Shown here one piece after another: positions 11,691-22,239 of a stretch of DNA of 64,000 nt (positions are counted from its first letter, which is position 1; each line of letters begins with the position of its first letter). Source of the DNA: Trifolium pratense (lineage: Eukaryota > Streptophyta > Magnoliopsida > Fabales > Fabaceae); NCBI RefSeq assembly GCF_020283565.1, contig NC_060060.1, positions 49,836,015 through 49,900,014 of the forward strand. Reading direction: 5' to 3'. The notes under the pieces were generated by a model, which was given only the letters and a program-made list of their open reading frames with translations, was not told the origin of the DNA and made no database searches. The translations under genes were made by a program, and so were the position numbers.

Positions 11691-12602
11691 ATGGAGGAAG
11701 AAAAGCATGTCTCCATGAAACATTTGGAGAAGTTATTATTTCAAGAATTTCAAAAGCTTCATGAAAAGTTTGATCGCATAGAGAGGAATTATAGAAAAAA
11801 TTATAAAAAAAGAAACGGAGAAAAGGAGATAGAAAATAGAAGAATGAAAAGTGAGGGACAAACAAAAAAACATATTGCAAATTTTGATGTATTTTGGGGT
11901 AACTTCCAAAATAAAGAGATTGGTAGAGAGAAAAGAAAACAAGAGAGCAAGGAGAAACTTGAAAGTGAAGTGAAGGGAGAAGAGATTATTGAAAAAGAAA
12001 TTGAGAACATTTTTGTGGCTATCGAAAATGTCATCATTCCTAAGAGTGAGAAAGAAAAAGAAGAGATTATCGAAAAAGAAATTGATAGCATTTTTGCGGT
12101 TACCGAAAATGTCATCATTCCTTTTAATAATGCTTCTTTTACTTCTTGTACTCTAGAGTCTTTATCTCAAGGAGAAGTTAGTGAAGAAGATAGAAATCTT
12201 ACTTTTGAGAGAGGTAAAGAAAATGAAGTAGAGAAGATGGAAAATTGTGAGAGAAAATATAATGATGTTATAGAAGTGGAGGAGAAAGAAAATATTGAGA
12301 GAAAAGAAGAAAAGAAAAATGAATGTGAAGCAAAGGAAATTTATGAGAGAAAAATAAATGAGGAGGTTGAAAAAGATGTCAACTTTGAGAAGATCGAAGA
12401 AAAAAAATTCAACTTGCAAAAAGAAAGAGAATATCCAAAAGAGAGAATTTGTTTTACTAATCCTTTAGTTATTTATGCAGGTTTGAATTTGAGGACAAAT
12501 CCTCTTGAAGAGGGAGAGAATGATACGATCATGAGTTCCCTAAACATGTGGAAGGAAACTTATAAAAAAATGCATAAAAAATATTTGGATGAAGATGCTT
12601 GA
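11691..12602 (+). CDS. Unknown charged ORF of the short gypsy-like unit
   Basis: 303 aa, very Glu/Lys-rich and probably coiled-coil, starting MEEEKHVSMKHLEKLL. It contains an imperfect tandem repeat of ~25 residues (EEIIEKEIENIF...ENVIIP, then EEIIEKEIDSIF...ENVIIP). Its C-terminal part (NLRTNPLEEGENDTI) resembles the tail of Ty3/gypsy polyproteins and overlaps the purine tract and the first 82 bp of [12 protein letters not shown] matches the end of the gag-protease ORF at DNA level (24 identical bases, 11924-11947 and 15910-15933). I recognise no domain. It may be a rearranged piece of a polyprotein or a genuine accessory protein. Confidence 0.55.
   Translation: MEEEKHVSMKHLEKLLFQEFQKLHEKFDRIERNYRKNYKKRNGEKEIENRRMKSEGQTKKHIANFDVFWGNFQNKEIGREKRKQESKEKLESEVKGEEIIEKEIENIFVAIENVIIPKSEKEKEEIIEKEIDSIFAVTENVIIPFNNASFTSCTLESLSQGEVSEEDRNLTFERGKENEVEKMENCERKYNDVIEVEEKENIERKEEKKNECEAKEIYERKINEEVEKDVNFEKIEEKKFNLQKEREYPKERICFTNPLVIYAGLNLRTNPLEEGENDTIMSSLNMWKETYKKMHKKYLDEDA
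12505..12520 (+). other. Polypurine tract before LTR B
   Basis: A run of the form ttgaagagggagagaa lies immediately 5' of the TG start of LTR B, where plus-strand priming occurs. Confidence 0.7.
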
Positions 12603-13224
12603 GCCCAACTTGAAGCCCAATTCATATGATAAGAAGCATCTTTGGGCTGAATTGTGGTCTAATAATATTGGACTAAATAAAAAACAATTAAGTCCAATTT
12701 TCTTTATTTTTATTGTAATTTTCGTTTTTGGTATTAAGAGGGTTTTTAGATGACCTTTAGTTGCTCCCTAGGCTCTCTAGATGATTCCTAGTGGTGCACT
12801 AAGTCATTATAGTGGCTAGTGGGAATTTATAAGCATGTTAGTGGGAATTTTCTAAGTCCTATGGTGAATGTATGGTAGTGGACAATAAATCCTACTATGT
12901 AAGGATATGCTATAAATAGGATTATCATGTACTTTTCAAACAACTTGGAATATAATCTAATTTGAGAGTTTCTCTTGTGAGAACTTTTTCTTTGTTCTTG
13001 TGATAAGAACATTGTTCTTGAGATAAGAACTTTATAGTGTTGGTTCTACCGGCAGGTCGCGGTTAGGGTCGCACTTTCTTTGATAACTTTGGTTCTACCG
13101 GCAGGTCGCGGTTAGGGTCAAGTTCCTCTTTTCCTTGATAACTTTGGTTCTACCGGCAGGTCGCGGTTAGGGTCAAGTTCCTCTTTTACCTGTTTTCAAG
13201 ACGATCCTAAGCAGTCGCTTATCA
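12521..13224 (+). repeat. LTR B (704 bp)
   Basis: Same length and sequence as LTR A except for g instead of a at the position equivalent to 11478. It is shared between the short unit on its left and the gag-bearing unit on its right. Confidence 0.93.
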
Positions 13225-13226
13225 GT

Positions 13227-13238
13227 TGGTATCAGAGC
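13227..13238 (+). other. Primer-binding site (initiator tRNA-Met) after LTR B
   Basis: TGGTATCAGAGC two bases after LTR B, showing that this LTR also acts as the 5' LTR of the right-hand unit. Confidence 0.85.
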
Positions 13239-14122
13239 TTCGGCTCTTGAAATCAGGTCTCGTTTATCATTTTTTTTTTACTTGTTAAAAAAATAAAAAT
13301 AAATCCGCTGCTGTTTATCATCTTGTGTCAAATTCTATTCTGTCAAAAAAAAAAAAAAAATAAATAATGCTGTTCTTACTATTCCTATATTATTGAGTCA
13401 TCTTTTGTTTTATTTCTTTGAGTCAAACTTTATTTTACTAAATTGTATTTTGCCTCAAATACCAAGTTACCCACTCTTTCTGTTCCAAAAAAAAAAATTT
13501 GTGCAAAAAAAAAAAAAAAAAAAAAAAAAAGAAAACGGAATTCAAAAAAAAAAAAAAAAAATATATATATACATATATATATTCCGTGAAAAAAAAAAAA
13601 AAAAGAATCAAAAAGAAAAAAAAAAAAAAAAAAATTGAAAATTGGAGAGGAAGAGAAAAGGGTTTACGGCAAAACACAATTGGAAACAAGGTATTGATCT
13701 AATTTCTTGGTTATTCACAACCTTTGCTTTACCTTATCTTCCAAAGTCCCTGTTTTCTTGTTCTTTTCTTGATCAATCTATTTCATTTGTTTTATTCTCC
13801 ATTGATTTGAACTTTTCTTCTCATCGTTGCTTGTTGGTTCAAGTACTTAAAATTATCAATTTAAAGTTATCGATTCCTTGCTGTTTCTTGTTGTGTTGAA
13901 TCATCCCAAAGGTTTTTTTCTCAAGAGCTCATAAGGAAAAGTTGAGTGGTAAAAGGCAAGAGTGGTGAGATTATCAGAGGGAAAAAGCCAAAACATAGAG
14001 TGAAACACGAGTGAATTTTTTATTTTTTTTTCGAGTGTAAACACGTGAGAGAGTGTTGTGTGAGGATTTATCATTATCTTTTTTGCAATTCCTTCTAACC
14101 CATATTTTGCAGCAATTTAATC
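13239..14122 (+). other. Untranslated leader of the gag-bearing unit
   Basis: Long A tracts at 13345-13362 and 13491-13634, with a short (TA)n around 13560, precede normal-complexity sequence up to the gag start. Lys- and Phe-rich open frames here are low-complexity artefacts. Confidence 0.6.
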
Positions 14123-15991
14123 ATGAGTGGAGTAGGAGAAGACAATGGATTTGATCTTAATTCATTTGTGATGACTGTCACACAACAACTCCAAGCTTTA
14201 AATGCGAGAATGGATGGATTTCAACTCCCGAGTCGAACTAGCAGTCGAAGGCATCCAAGTTCAGAGGAAGAGGAGTATTCTGATAGAAGAAGTAATGAAA
14301 GGAGGCGAAGAGTTGATTCAAGAAGAAATAGTCATGTGGGAAGCGTTAAGATGACGATTCCTTCATTCAAAGGTAAAAACGATCCTGAACTATATCTAGA
14401 GTGGGAGAGAAAGATTGAACATGTGTTTGATTGTCATGATTATTCTGAGGAGAAAAAAATTAAGCTAGCTGTTGTTGAATTCACCGATTATGCTAGCATT
14501 TGGTGGGATCAACTTGTGACTAGTAGGAGGAGAAATGGGGAGAGGCAAATCAATACATGGAATGAGATGAAAAGTGTCATGAGGAAAAGGTTTGTACCAA
14601 GTCACTATCATAGAGATTTGTATAGAAAATTACAAACTTTAACACAAGGGTCCATGAGTGTTGAGGATTATTACAAGGAGATGGAAATAGCCATGATAAA
14701 AGCCAATATTGAAGAAGATCGTGAGGCAACTATGGCTAGGTTCATTGCGGGGTTAAAGAAAGAAATAGCTGATGTGGTGGAATTACAATACTATGTGGAG
14801 ATGGAAGATTTGTTGCACAAAGCTATTCAAGTGGAAAGACAATTGAAAACTAAGAATACTTCCAAGTTTTCTTCTAGTTCTTCATGGAAATCAAATTCTC
14901 AAAATAACAAATTCGTCTTAAAGCCAAAAGAAGACGCAAGGGCCAAAAACTCATCTGCTGCACTTAAAGGTAAATTGGAAACAAGTTCATCTTCTAGGAC
15001 TCGAGATATGAATTGTTACAGGTGTAAAGGAATTGGTCACTATGCTGCTGATTGTCCAAACAAAAGAGCCATGACATTGTTGGATAATGGAGATATAAAG
15101 AGTGAGGGCTCCGATGATGATGGAATGCCTTCCTTAGAGGATTGTAGTGATGTTGATGTTGCTGAACCTGTGAGTGGAGAAGTGCTTGTCACGAGGCGTG
15201 CTCTTAATATACAGCCAAAGGTAGGAGGTGATGAAGAGCAGCGTGAGCATATTTTTCATACGAGATGTCACATAAATGACAAGGTATGTAGTTTAATCAT
15301 TGACAGTGGAAGTTGTACTAATGTAGCAAGCACTTTGTTGGTTGAGAAATTGAGTTTGCCCACTTTGAAACATCCGAATCCATATAGACTTCAGTGGTTG
15401 AATGATTGTGGAGACATAAAGGTGACTAAGCAAGTGATGATTTCTTTTTCCATTGGTAAATACAAGGATGAAGTTCTTTGTGATGTTGCACCTATGCATG
15501 CTGGACATTTACTTCTTGGGCGTCCATGGCAATTTGATAGGAAAGTTAACCATGATGGGTACAAGAATAGATACACCCTTGTTATGAATAATCGCATTAT
15601 TGTTTTAACACCACTTCAACCTGCTGAGGCCTATGCTGATCAAATCAGAATTTCAAGAGAGTGTAAGTTGAGAGAAGAACAATTGAGCATTCAAGAAAAA
15701 GAAAAGAAAAGTGAGAGTGAAAAAAAAAGTGAAAGTGAAAAAAAGAAAAGTGAGAGCGAAAAAAAAAGTGAGAGTGAAAAAAAGAAAAGTGAGAGTGAAA
15801 AAAAGAAAAATGAGGGTGAAAAAAAAATTGAGAGTGGAAAAAAGGAAGAAAATAAAAAAAAAGTGAGTGCCTTTGCCAAGAAAAGAGATGTTCAGAGTGC
15901 TTTGATATCTAGAGAGAAAAGAAAACAAGAGAGTTTCTCTTGTGAGAACTTTTTCTTTGTTCTTGTGATAAGAACATTGTTCTTGAGATAA
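14123..15991 (+). CDS. Ty3/gypsy Gag-protease ORF, truncated into LTR C
   Basis: 622 aa. A retrotransposon gag domain spans roughly residues 75-240 ([20 protein letters not shown]...). The CCHC knuckle is [14 protein letters not shown] at ~298-311. A retropepsin-like protease follows, with its catalytic Asp at residue 394 ([11 protein letters not shown]) and [11 protein letters not shown] downstream. Residues ~530-590 are a Lys/Ser/Glu repeat (KSESEKK units). From ~15929 the frame runs into the LTR remnant, so the last ~20 residues are not native. Reverse transcriptase and integrase are deleted. The protein could still in principle make Gag and protease in trans, but this is inference. Confidence 0.88.
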   Translation: MSGVGEDNGFDLNSFVMTVTQQLQALNARMDGFQLPSRTSSRRHPSSEEEEYSDRRSNERRRRVDSRRNSHVGSVKMTIPSFKGKNDPELYLEWERKIEHVFDCHDYSEEKKIKLAVVEFTDYASIWWDQLVTSRRRNGERQINTWNEMKSVMRKRFVPSHYHRDLYRKLQTLTQGSMSVEDYYKEMEIAMIKANIEEDREATMARFIAGLKKEIADVVELQYYVEMEDLLHKAIQVERQLKTKNTSKFSSSSSWKSNSQNNKFVLKPKEDARAKNSSAALKGKLETSSSSRTRDMNCYRCKGIGHYAADCPNKRAMTLLDNGDIKSEGSDDDGMPSLEDCSDVDVAEPVSGEVLVTRRALNIQPKVGGDEEQREHIFHTRCHINDKVCSLIIDSGSCTNVASTLLVEKLSLPTLKHPNPYRLQWLNDCGDIKVTKQVMISFSIGKYKDEVLCDVAPMHAGHLLLGRPWQFDRKVNHDGYKNRYTLVMNNRIIVLTPLQPAEAYADQIRISRECKLREEQLSIQEKEKKSESEKKSESEKKKSESEKKSESEKKKSESEKKKNEGEKKIESGKKEENKKKVSAFAKKRDVQSALISREKRKQESFSCENFFFVLVIRTLFLR

Positions 15992-16189
15992 GAACTTTAT
16001 AGTGTTGGTTCTACCGGCAGGTCGCGGTTAGGGTCGCACTTTCTTTGATAACTTTGGTTCTACCGGCAGGTCGCGGTTAGGGTCAAGTTCCTCTTTTCCT
16101 TGATAACTTTGGTTCTACCGGCAGGTCGCGGTTAGGGTCAAGTTCCTCTTTTACCTGTTTTCAAGACGATCCTAAGCAGTCGCTTATCA
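15929..16189 (+). repeat. LTR C remnant (last 261 bp of the 704 bp LTR)
   Basis: It matches the 3' 261 bp of LTRs A and B, starting at gagag, which is shared microhomology between the gag ORF side and the LTR (tttgagagtttctc). The pol region and 443 bp of the LTR were lost at this junction. Confidence 0.9.
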
Positions 16190-16511
16190 GTGTACCAGTG
16201 AAAATTATACCAGGACTTATTTTTGGTCCTGGTATGGTGAATTTCACTGGTATACTATCGATAACTATATTGTCATCTTGTAAGACAGTGACTTCACACT
16301 CTGAATCACCAGTTTTTCCTAGTTTTAATCCTCCACGATATGTGTCATCATCATGAGATACTGGAAAAATGTAGTATTTTCCACCAGGAAAAATGGGGTT
16401 ACCAGTAACGTCTAATACTGGCTCAACAGCATCATTTGATAAAGCTAGTGAAAGATTGGCGATTAAAACAAAGAGGAAGAAAGAAAAGGTGAATGATAAA
16501 ACAGGCTTCAT
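16190..16511 (-). pseudogene. Kunitz inhibitor gene, 5' half (separated by LTR element)
   Basis: From the Met at 16511 it encodes a signal peptide (MKPVLSFTFSFFLFVLIANL), the STI signature VLDVTGNPIFPGGKYYIFPV and the first cysteine region (ECEVTVLQ). The protein frame then runs out at the insertion within the duplicated gtgta at 16190-16194. Promoter sequence similar to the intact copy precedes it (tttgtttgtgttttggt). The interrupted C-terminal half is at 10541-10898. Confidence 0.9.
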
Positions 16512-16642
16512 GGTTAGATAATTTGTTTTTTGTTTGTGTTTTGGTGTATTACCTCTGTTTCAAAGTAGTGTGTTTTTTTTTTCTATAACTATAGCTTGCA
16601 CACGCGTTCCACGAAGGGCACAACTTGTCGTTTTTTATTATA

Positions 16643-19177
16643 CTAGGGATAAACCCGTGCGTTGCACGGGTTCGATTAAAATATATAATTAAAATATTTT
16701 TATAAATAAAAAATAATAATTGTGATAAGTATAATCATATATAGTTAAAAGATAGACATTAATTTAAAATATGATTATATTTAATATTAGTATATAAGTA
16801 TAAATTAAAAAAAAAAAAAAAAAGTTGTTTAGAAATATGAGATTTTTCATTAATTTATATCGTAGTTTTGTTTATAATTTAATGTAATAGATCTCTTATA
16901 ATATTTTAGAATCATATTTTATTTTAATAGTGTAATCGTATAAGATCTTAGTTTTTTTTATATGAATTGCAACTGTATAGTCACATGTACCACTTTGCTT
17001 TTTATTTTTGATGTATTTTTTTTCCAATAAGATCTTAGTTTGGATGTTGATTTTCTTTATAAGATCTTAGTTTATTTTTGTTATAAATGTGAATATTTTT
17101 TGTTGCCAATATATAAGTTTGGATGATGATTTCATATATATGAATTTAGGCTTAGTTATTTGGCTCAGGTAAAGAAAGTTTATTATTTTAGAAGAATTTC
17201 ACATGTCATCTTATTATTTGCTTTAAAAAATGTTATATTTTTCTTACAAACATCTCACTATTTTATTTTGAGCCGTAACTTAAACATTTTTTTAACACTT
17301 TATAGAATATGTACTTATTTTATTTAAATATTTGCATTATTATTTAAATCAAATCAATAATTTTGGAATTTTTAGTGAATTTCAGATCACATGCACACAC
17401 TATATGTAAAGAATGAGATTATCTAAATCACCTTATTATTTTGCATGTAATTATGTTTTAATATCTACGGTTTCTATAATTTCTAAAATTTATTTTGACG
17501 TATGAGCATCAACAATTTATATAGTTGATGATTTTTCATCTTAATCTTGAAAAATTATAACTATTTACTCTACCCCTTCACACAATTTAAGGTCTCTCAG
17601 ATTTATAAAAAAGACGATTCTTGTTCTGATAATAAATTGTTTCTATTGAAGTTTCTTCTCAAACATTCACCTGGTAGAATATTTATATCCCATATTTTAT
17701 TGGTCAAAAATTTTCATAATGTTTTTAGCTAGCGGTTTTATTTATCTTCTTTTTACTATGCTTAATTCATTTTTTTTTATCTTTCATTTTTTTTAATGAT
17801 TTTTTTGTCCCCTCATTTTTTTTTTTTGTCTTTTGCTATTGAATAATTTTTATTCGGGTTTTCAATATAGTTTAGTAGTGCTTATTAGAATGCAATACTC
17901 TTTTTTTATAGAGGGGTACTTTTTTTTTTATAATACAAAGCAGTACTCTTAAATCATATTCTCAAAATATTATGCACAAAAAATTATTAGATCGAATTGT
18001 AGTCTTGCAAGATCTTAAAAGCAATATAAAGGATACAATTTATAAATCCAGTAACCTGGTTACACATGAAAATTATTAGAGTTAATGTCTTGAAAGATTT
18101 TGAGAACGTATAAAAAATTGAAATTTATAAACAATAAAAGACATATATGTAAACTAATATAATTTTTTAATCATTGAATAACATAACTGATATTCAAGAG
18201 ATTGACTCATCAACTACCACAAAAACCAATACTTGAAATGTAACCATCAACCCATAAGGTATTCAATGCAAAAAGTTATTTCATTCTAATAGAAGGTGAA
18301 TAATATGTAACCTTTGAATAATGAATAAGAATAGTAAATGTCATTATATATACATAGTATATTTTTTATGTTGAGCATACATATAATTTATATATACATA
18401 CTTTAGTGACGTATTTTCATTTTTTTTCTTTTATAATTTTGATCCTCTTTTTTTATTTTAGCACCATTAATTTACATTATTTGTTACTTATTAATTTCCA
18501 ATACTTCCAAGGTATGCATAGATATAATATACCATATATAAACATAATATTATAGGTTACTTGCATTTTATTTTTTACAATATTTGCATTTGTTTTAAAC
18601 CCATTATAATCTGCCTAGATATAATTTATGTTAGTCTCAAGACCAATGATTTGGATGATGAAATGGACACAAAATAAATTTTAGAGTAATGTTTAAATAT
18701 AGCTAGAGAAAATTTTCTCTAAAGCATGCTACATAGGCAAAAATATGGAGGCTTCAAAATAACCAAGAGTAAAATACACATCTTGTTGAAGACGAACCGT
18801 CACATACATGTTATTGGTCATATATCTAGCTCCAAAAAATGCATGTTGATTTTGACCGCACACATAACTCCATTATAGAAAAACGTAATCCACAATTATT
18901 AGAAGACATAATTCATAATGATTATGAATGAAAAATGTAGAACATAAAGACGGTTGTAGTTTTAGCACTTTTTTTTTTTACCAGAAAGTTTTAGCACATA
19001 TACAATGTAATATCCACAATATTATGAAATAAAATAATGGAAAAAGATTTGGTTAATCTAAATATATAGTGACTTCAGCTTCAATCCTATAAGAAAAGCC
19101 AATGAAAAATTTGAAGAGTATCATCAAATAGTTGTTTGAATAAAGCGATGATGATCCAAAATCAATTTTTTTTTATT

Positions 19178-19226
<49 letters not shown>

Positions 19227-20125
19227 AAGTTGTAGAATTGTAAAAGTTATATTATTTATTTATTCACCTAGAATAAGAAGTTGCATGAAATTTTTTAGAG
19301 GTGTCAAATCATCACAATGCTTGCTTAATAGATAGAAGATAGATAAATAGATTTGAAAATTGAAAATAAATACAATATTCTAACAATTACTTAAAGCTTG
19401 CAACTGTGGAACAAAACACTAAATGACCATTTTCAACCTGAAAAAAGATAGAGATAATTAAAAAAGTTATTAGATATGATGTCTTATAAGATCATAAGAG
19501 CAATCAAACAATTATAATTTACAAACTTAAATGAAAGACAATTATCTCATACCTATGTACGTATATCAATTTCTTAAACATTGAGTCGCATGCTTGGGAA
19601 TGTAACTATATATATATATAGAAACACACACTAATGAATTTATGTAATCTTTAAAATATACTCATAACGCAAAAAAATAAGAGTTTGAAACGATGATACT
19701 TAGCTTGTTGAAGTTCCTTTGAGCAAGAAACACATTTCAGTACAAAGAGGTTGATAGATTAAAGAATGAACACACAAAATGAGTATTACAATTGCATGAT
19801 GTGAGAAAGTGGATAGGTTATTGCATATTTATATAGGATACTACTCAACTACAAATATGTTTAATTTTGTAAACGTTTTTTATATATGAAAAGTTGTGCT
19901 CTTTCAAGTTCCAGAGGATTAACACAATCATAAATTATATGAAAAATTTCCGTTTTGTTTTAGGAGTATTTAATTTTAGTTGGTCCCTTTTAATTTAATT
20001 TTTCATTTTTTCATTTTTTAGTATTGATATATCCTTTTGTAAGCAATTTTATTAGATGTGCCACATCATCACAATGAAGGCTTTGGAGCAACTCAACCTT
20101 CCTTTTACTAGTAAAAGATAAAAGA
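16643..20125 (-). mobile_element. Non-autonomous Helitron (~3.5 kb)
   Basis: On the minus strand the 3' end shows a 9 bp-stem hairpin (AACCCGTGC, AAC, GCACGGGTT), five bases, then CTAG followed by T. This fits the Helitron rule of a hairpin plus CTRR inserted between A and T. A matching 5' end, A|TCTTTTATC, is at 20125. The body is AT-rich and carries repeated aagatcttagttt and a (GATA)n tract. No Rep/helicase ORF is visible, so it is non-autonomous. The 3' end is firmer than the 5' end. Confidence 0.65.
19178..19227. repeat. (GATA)n microsatellite
   Basis: About twelve GATA/TAGA tetranucleotides in the Helitron body. Confidence 0.95.
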
Positions 20126-20483
20126 TATGTAATTGATTAATTGTTGATAAGTGTATTCAATTGTGAGGGATTTTTTTTTCGCTACAACATATGAAGCCCC
20201 GATACGATACGATATCGATACGGTGATATGGAAAAAATTTCAAAATTCCCGATACGATATGGTCATAATACGTTATTTAAAAATTAAATTTAAAATTAAA
20301 TATATATAAATGCACAATATACAAACATAACTAAAATCGATAATGATAAAAGATTAATATTCAAATTACTCAAATTGAGCAAACAAGTAACAATTACATA
20401 TCTTAAGTTAAGTACTACCCAAAAAGGGGATATTTTTCTATAAACATGGAGTGCTTTATTCATAGAAAAATAAGAGAGTCGAG
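20126..20483. other. Intergenic DNA upstream of copia relic
   Basis: AT-rich, with a short gatacgata-type repeat at 20198-20222. No gene seen. Confidence 0.4.
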
Positions 20484-21545
20484 ATGTAGGGAATCAATTA
20501 GGATTTCCCACCGACACAAAGCTAGGGTTTTAGAAAAAACAAAAGGGGTTGTCTTATGATATAACTCTAGGGTTCGGCAAAGGGGATTGATTACACATTG
20601 GGAAACACTTATCAAATTGAGTCTCTTGGCCACAGGAAGAGATTCGGGATTTGGGTAGAATTAGCATTAATTCTTGTAACCCAATTGAGAACTCTTTGTA
20701 AACCTACTCTTTGATAGTGGAACGGAGGGGCTGCTCTCTTCCTAGAGTATGTCATTGTTGGACTGAACTGGGTAAACAAATATTGTGTTCTTTCTTCTCC
20801 TTTATCGTTTTTATCGGTTGTTATTATTATTATTACTTATTCCGCTTGTTATTGGTTGTCGTTCTATTGCTCCGCACATCAAGTTCTTTTATTTGTGTGA
20901 TTTTAGATGAATTCACAACAATTGGCGCCCACTGTGGGGCAATTGGAACAATTTGAAGTGAGCACCATGAGTTCCAAGTGGAAAGCAATTTGAAATTGTG
21001 GAAAGTGAAGAAGGAAACAATTTTAATGTTCGGGATGATGGATAAAACATGGAGTGTTGTTATCCGGTGCCTCGAAGATAGAGAGTTAATGGAGATCGCG
21101 AAGAAGGTCGACCTGGAGAGGCGGTGATAATAATACTCGACATCAGCCTGGAGAGGCGGTGCTAAGAATACTCAAGTTACGTCTGAAACAACAACGTTAT
21201 TATTGTGTGGTGGTGCTAGTGGAAGTTGTGAATCGGTGGAGTGTTGAGTCATGGGCGTTGGATGCTCCTATCACATGTAGTCAAAGAATGAATACATTGA
21301 GACTCTAGAGCTAGTTGAAGGTGGAGTTGTTCAACTTGAAGACGGGAAAGCTTGAAGGTTCAAAGTATGGGTTCAGTTTGTCCTACGAAGTTTGACAATC
21401 GTGAGTTTCTTTACACGATGTGAGGTATGTTTCTGAACTTAGATGCAAAGATAGTTGGTTCTACTATTGGTCATGCATCTATAACAAGTGGTGATTCTCA
21501 TAATATGATTGAGTTGTGGGACTTCGGGTGGACCTGTTAGTGACA
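20484..21545 (+). pseudogene. Decayed Ty1/copia element: LTR, PBS-like site, gag/pre-integrase remains
   Basis: The segment to 20920 has copia-LTR style (actctttgtaaacctactct ... gatagtgga ... ending attcacaaca). It is followed by TTGGCGCCCACTGTGGGG, a form common at the 5' end of plant LTR-element internal regions. Around 21430-21535 a frame reads IVGSTIGHASITSGDSHNMI then ELWDFG, resembling the copia pre-integrase region before the H-x-x-LGH motif. Frames are broken throughout. The left LTR border is uncertain. Confidence 0.55.
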
Positions 21546-22239
21546 TGCGTAGATTATTTTTTTTTTGACAAAAAGTGTGAGTAGCTTAAAAATTGCATTT
21601 TTTTGTCAGTTACATAAAAATGTCGTAGCATTGTGAAGATCATTTAATATTCAGAGTGAATTTCTTAAAAAATGACCATTGAAAATGTTCTTGGAATATA
21701 TTTAGTGTAGGTTGGATTCAATTCAAGTGGAATATATGTTGGATTACCAAAAAAATTGTCTACATGAAATAATTGAAATATGCAAATAATATAAGAAAAA
21801 CTGAGAATAGCCAATTATATTTGTGTGATCTTCCGTTTCAAAAATATTTGTGTGATCTTTTTCTTTTTTTATAATGTATATATTTGTGTGATCTACTAAA
21901 TATATATTTGCCCCATGCTTATTATAAAGTCATTTATACATAGATTATAAAAATATAATAGCACCATATATTTCCATTAATATATGTTGTGAAACAGGGG
22001 AAAATGATTAACAATATTATTTGGTATTTTTTGGTCAAAAAAAAAATAATTATTTGGTCTATGACACAATAATTAAGTTAAGTGGCTAGCCTCAAGTGGA
22101 TAATCAAATTTAGCTACGATAAATTTCTGAGTTTTAATTAGACTTTACTTATCCGACAACCGATTTGATAAAAGAAAAAAAAAAAAACACTATTAAAATT
22201 GTTCTAAAGAACTACTCAAAACTTAGTTGATTCAACAAT
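21546..22239. other. Intergenic, 3' flank of the ANTH gene
   Basis: AT-rich. The stretch near 22080-22160 (aagtggctagcctcaagtgg ...) resembles a degenerate SINE. Nothing coding is seen. Confidence 0.4.

Larger units (their letters stand above)
10899..16189 (+). mobile_element. Composite Ty3/gypsy LTR retrotransposon inserted in a Kunitz gene
   Basis: The insertion begins TGATACGATC, ends CGCTTATCA, and is flanked by the 5 bp duplication gtgta at 10894-10898 and 16190-16194. Structure: LTR A (10899-11602), PBS, a short internal region with an unknown ORF and a purine tract, LTR B (12521-13224), a second PBS, leader, gag-protease ORF, then a 261 bp remnant of LTR C. LTRs A and B are both 704 bp and differ at one position that I found (11478, a versus g), so insertion and rearrangement are recent. 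Reverse transcriptase, RNase H and integrase are missing. The outer ends belong to one insertion event and the internal structure to later or pre-existing recombination. Confidence 0.92.

Noticed and set aside
11662..12419. Antisense Phe/Ser-rich ORFs opposite the charged ORF
   Set aside because: Mirror images of Glu/Lys codons on the other strand.
13393..13702. Lys-rich and Phe-rich ORFs in the retrotransposon leader
   Set aside because: Created by A/T homopolymers in the leader; no domain.
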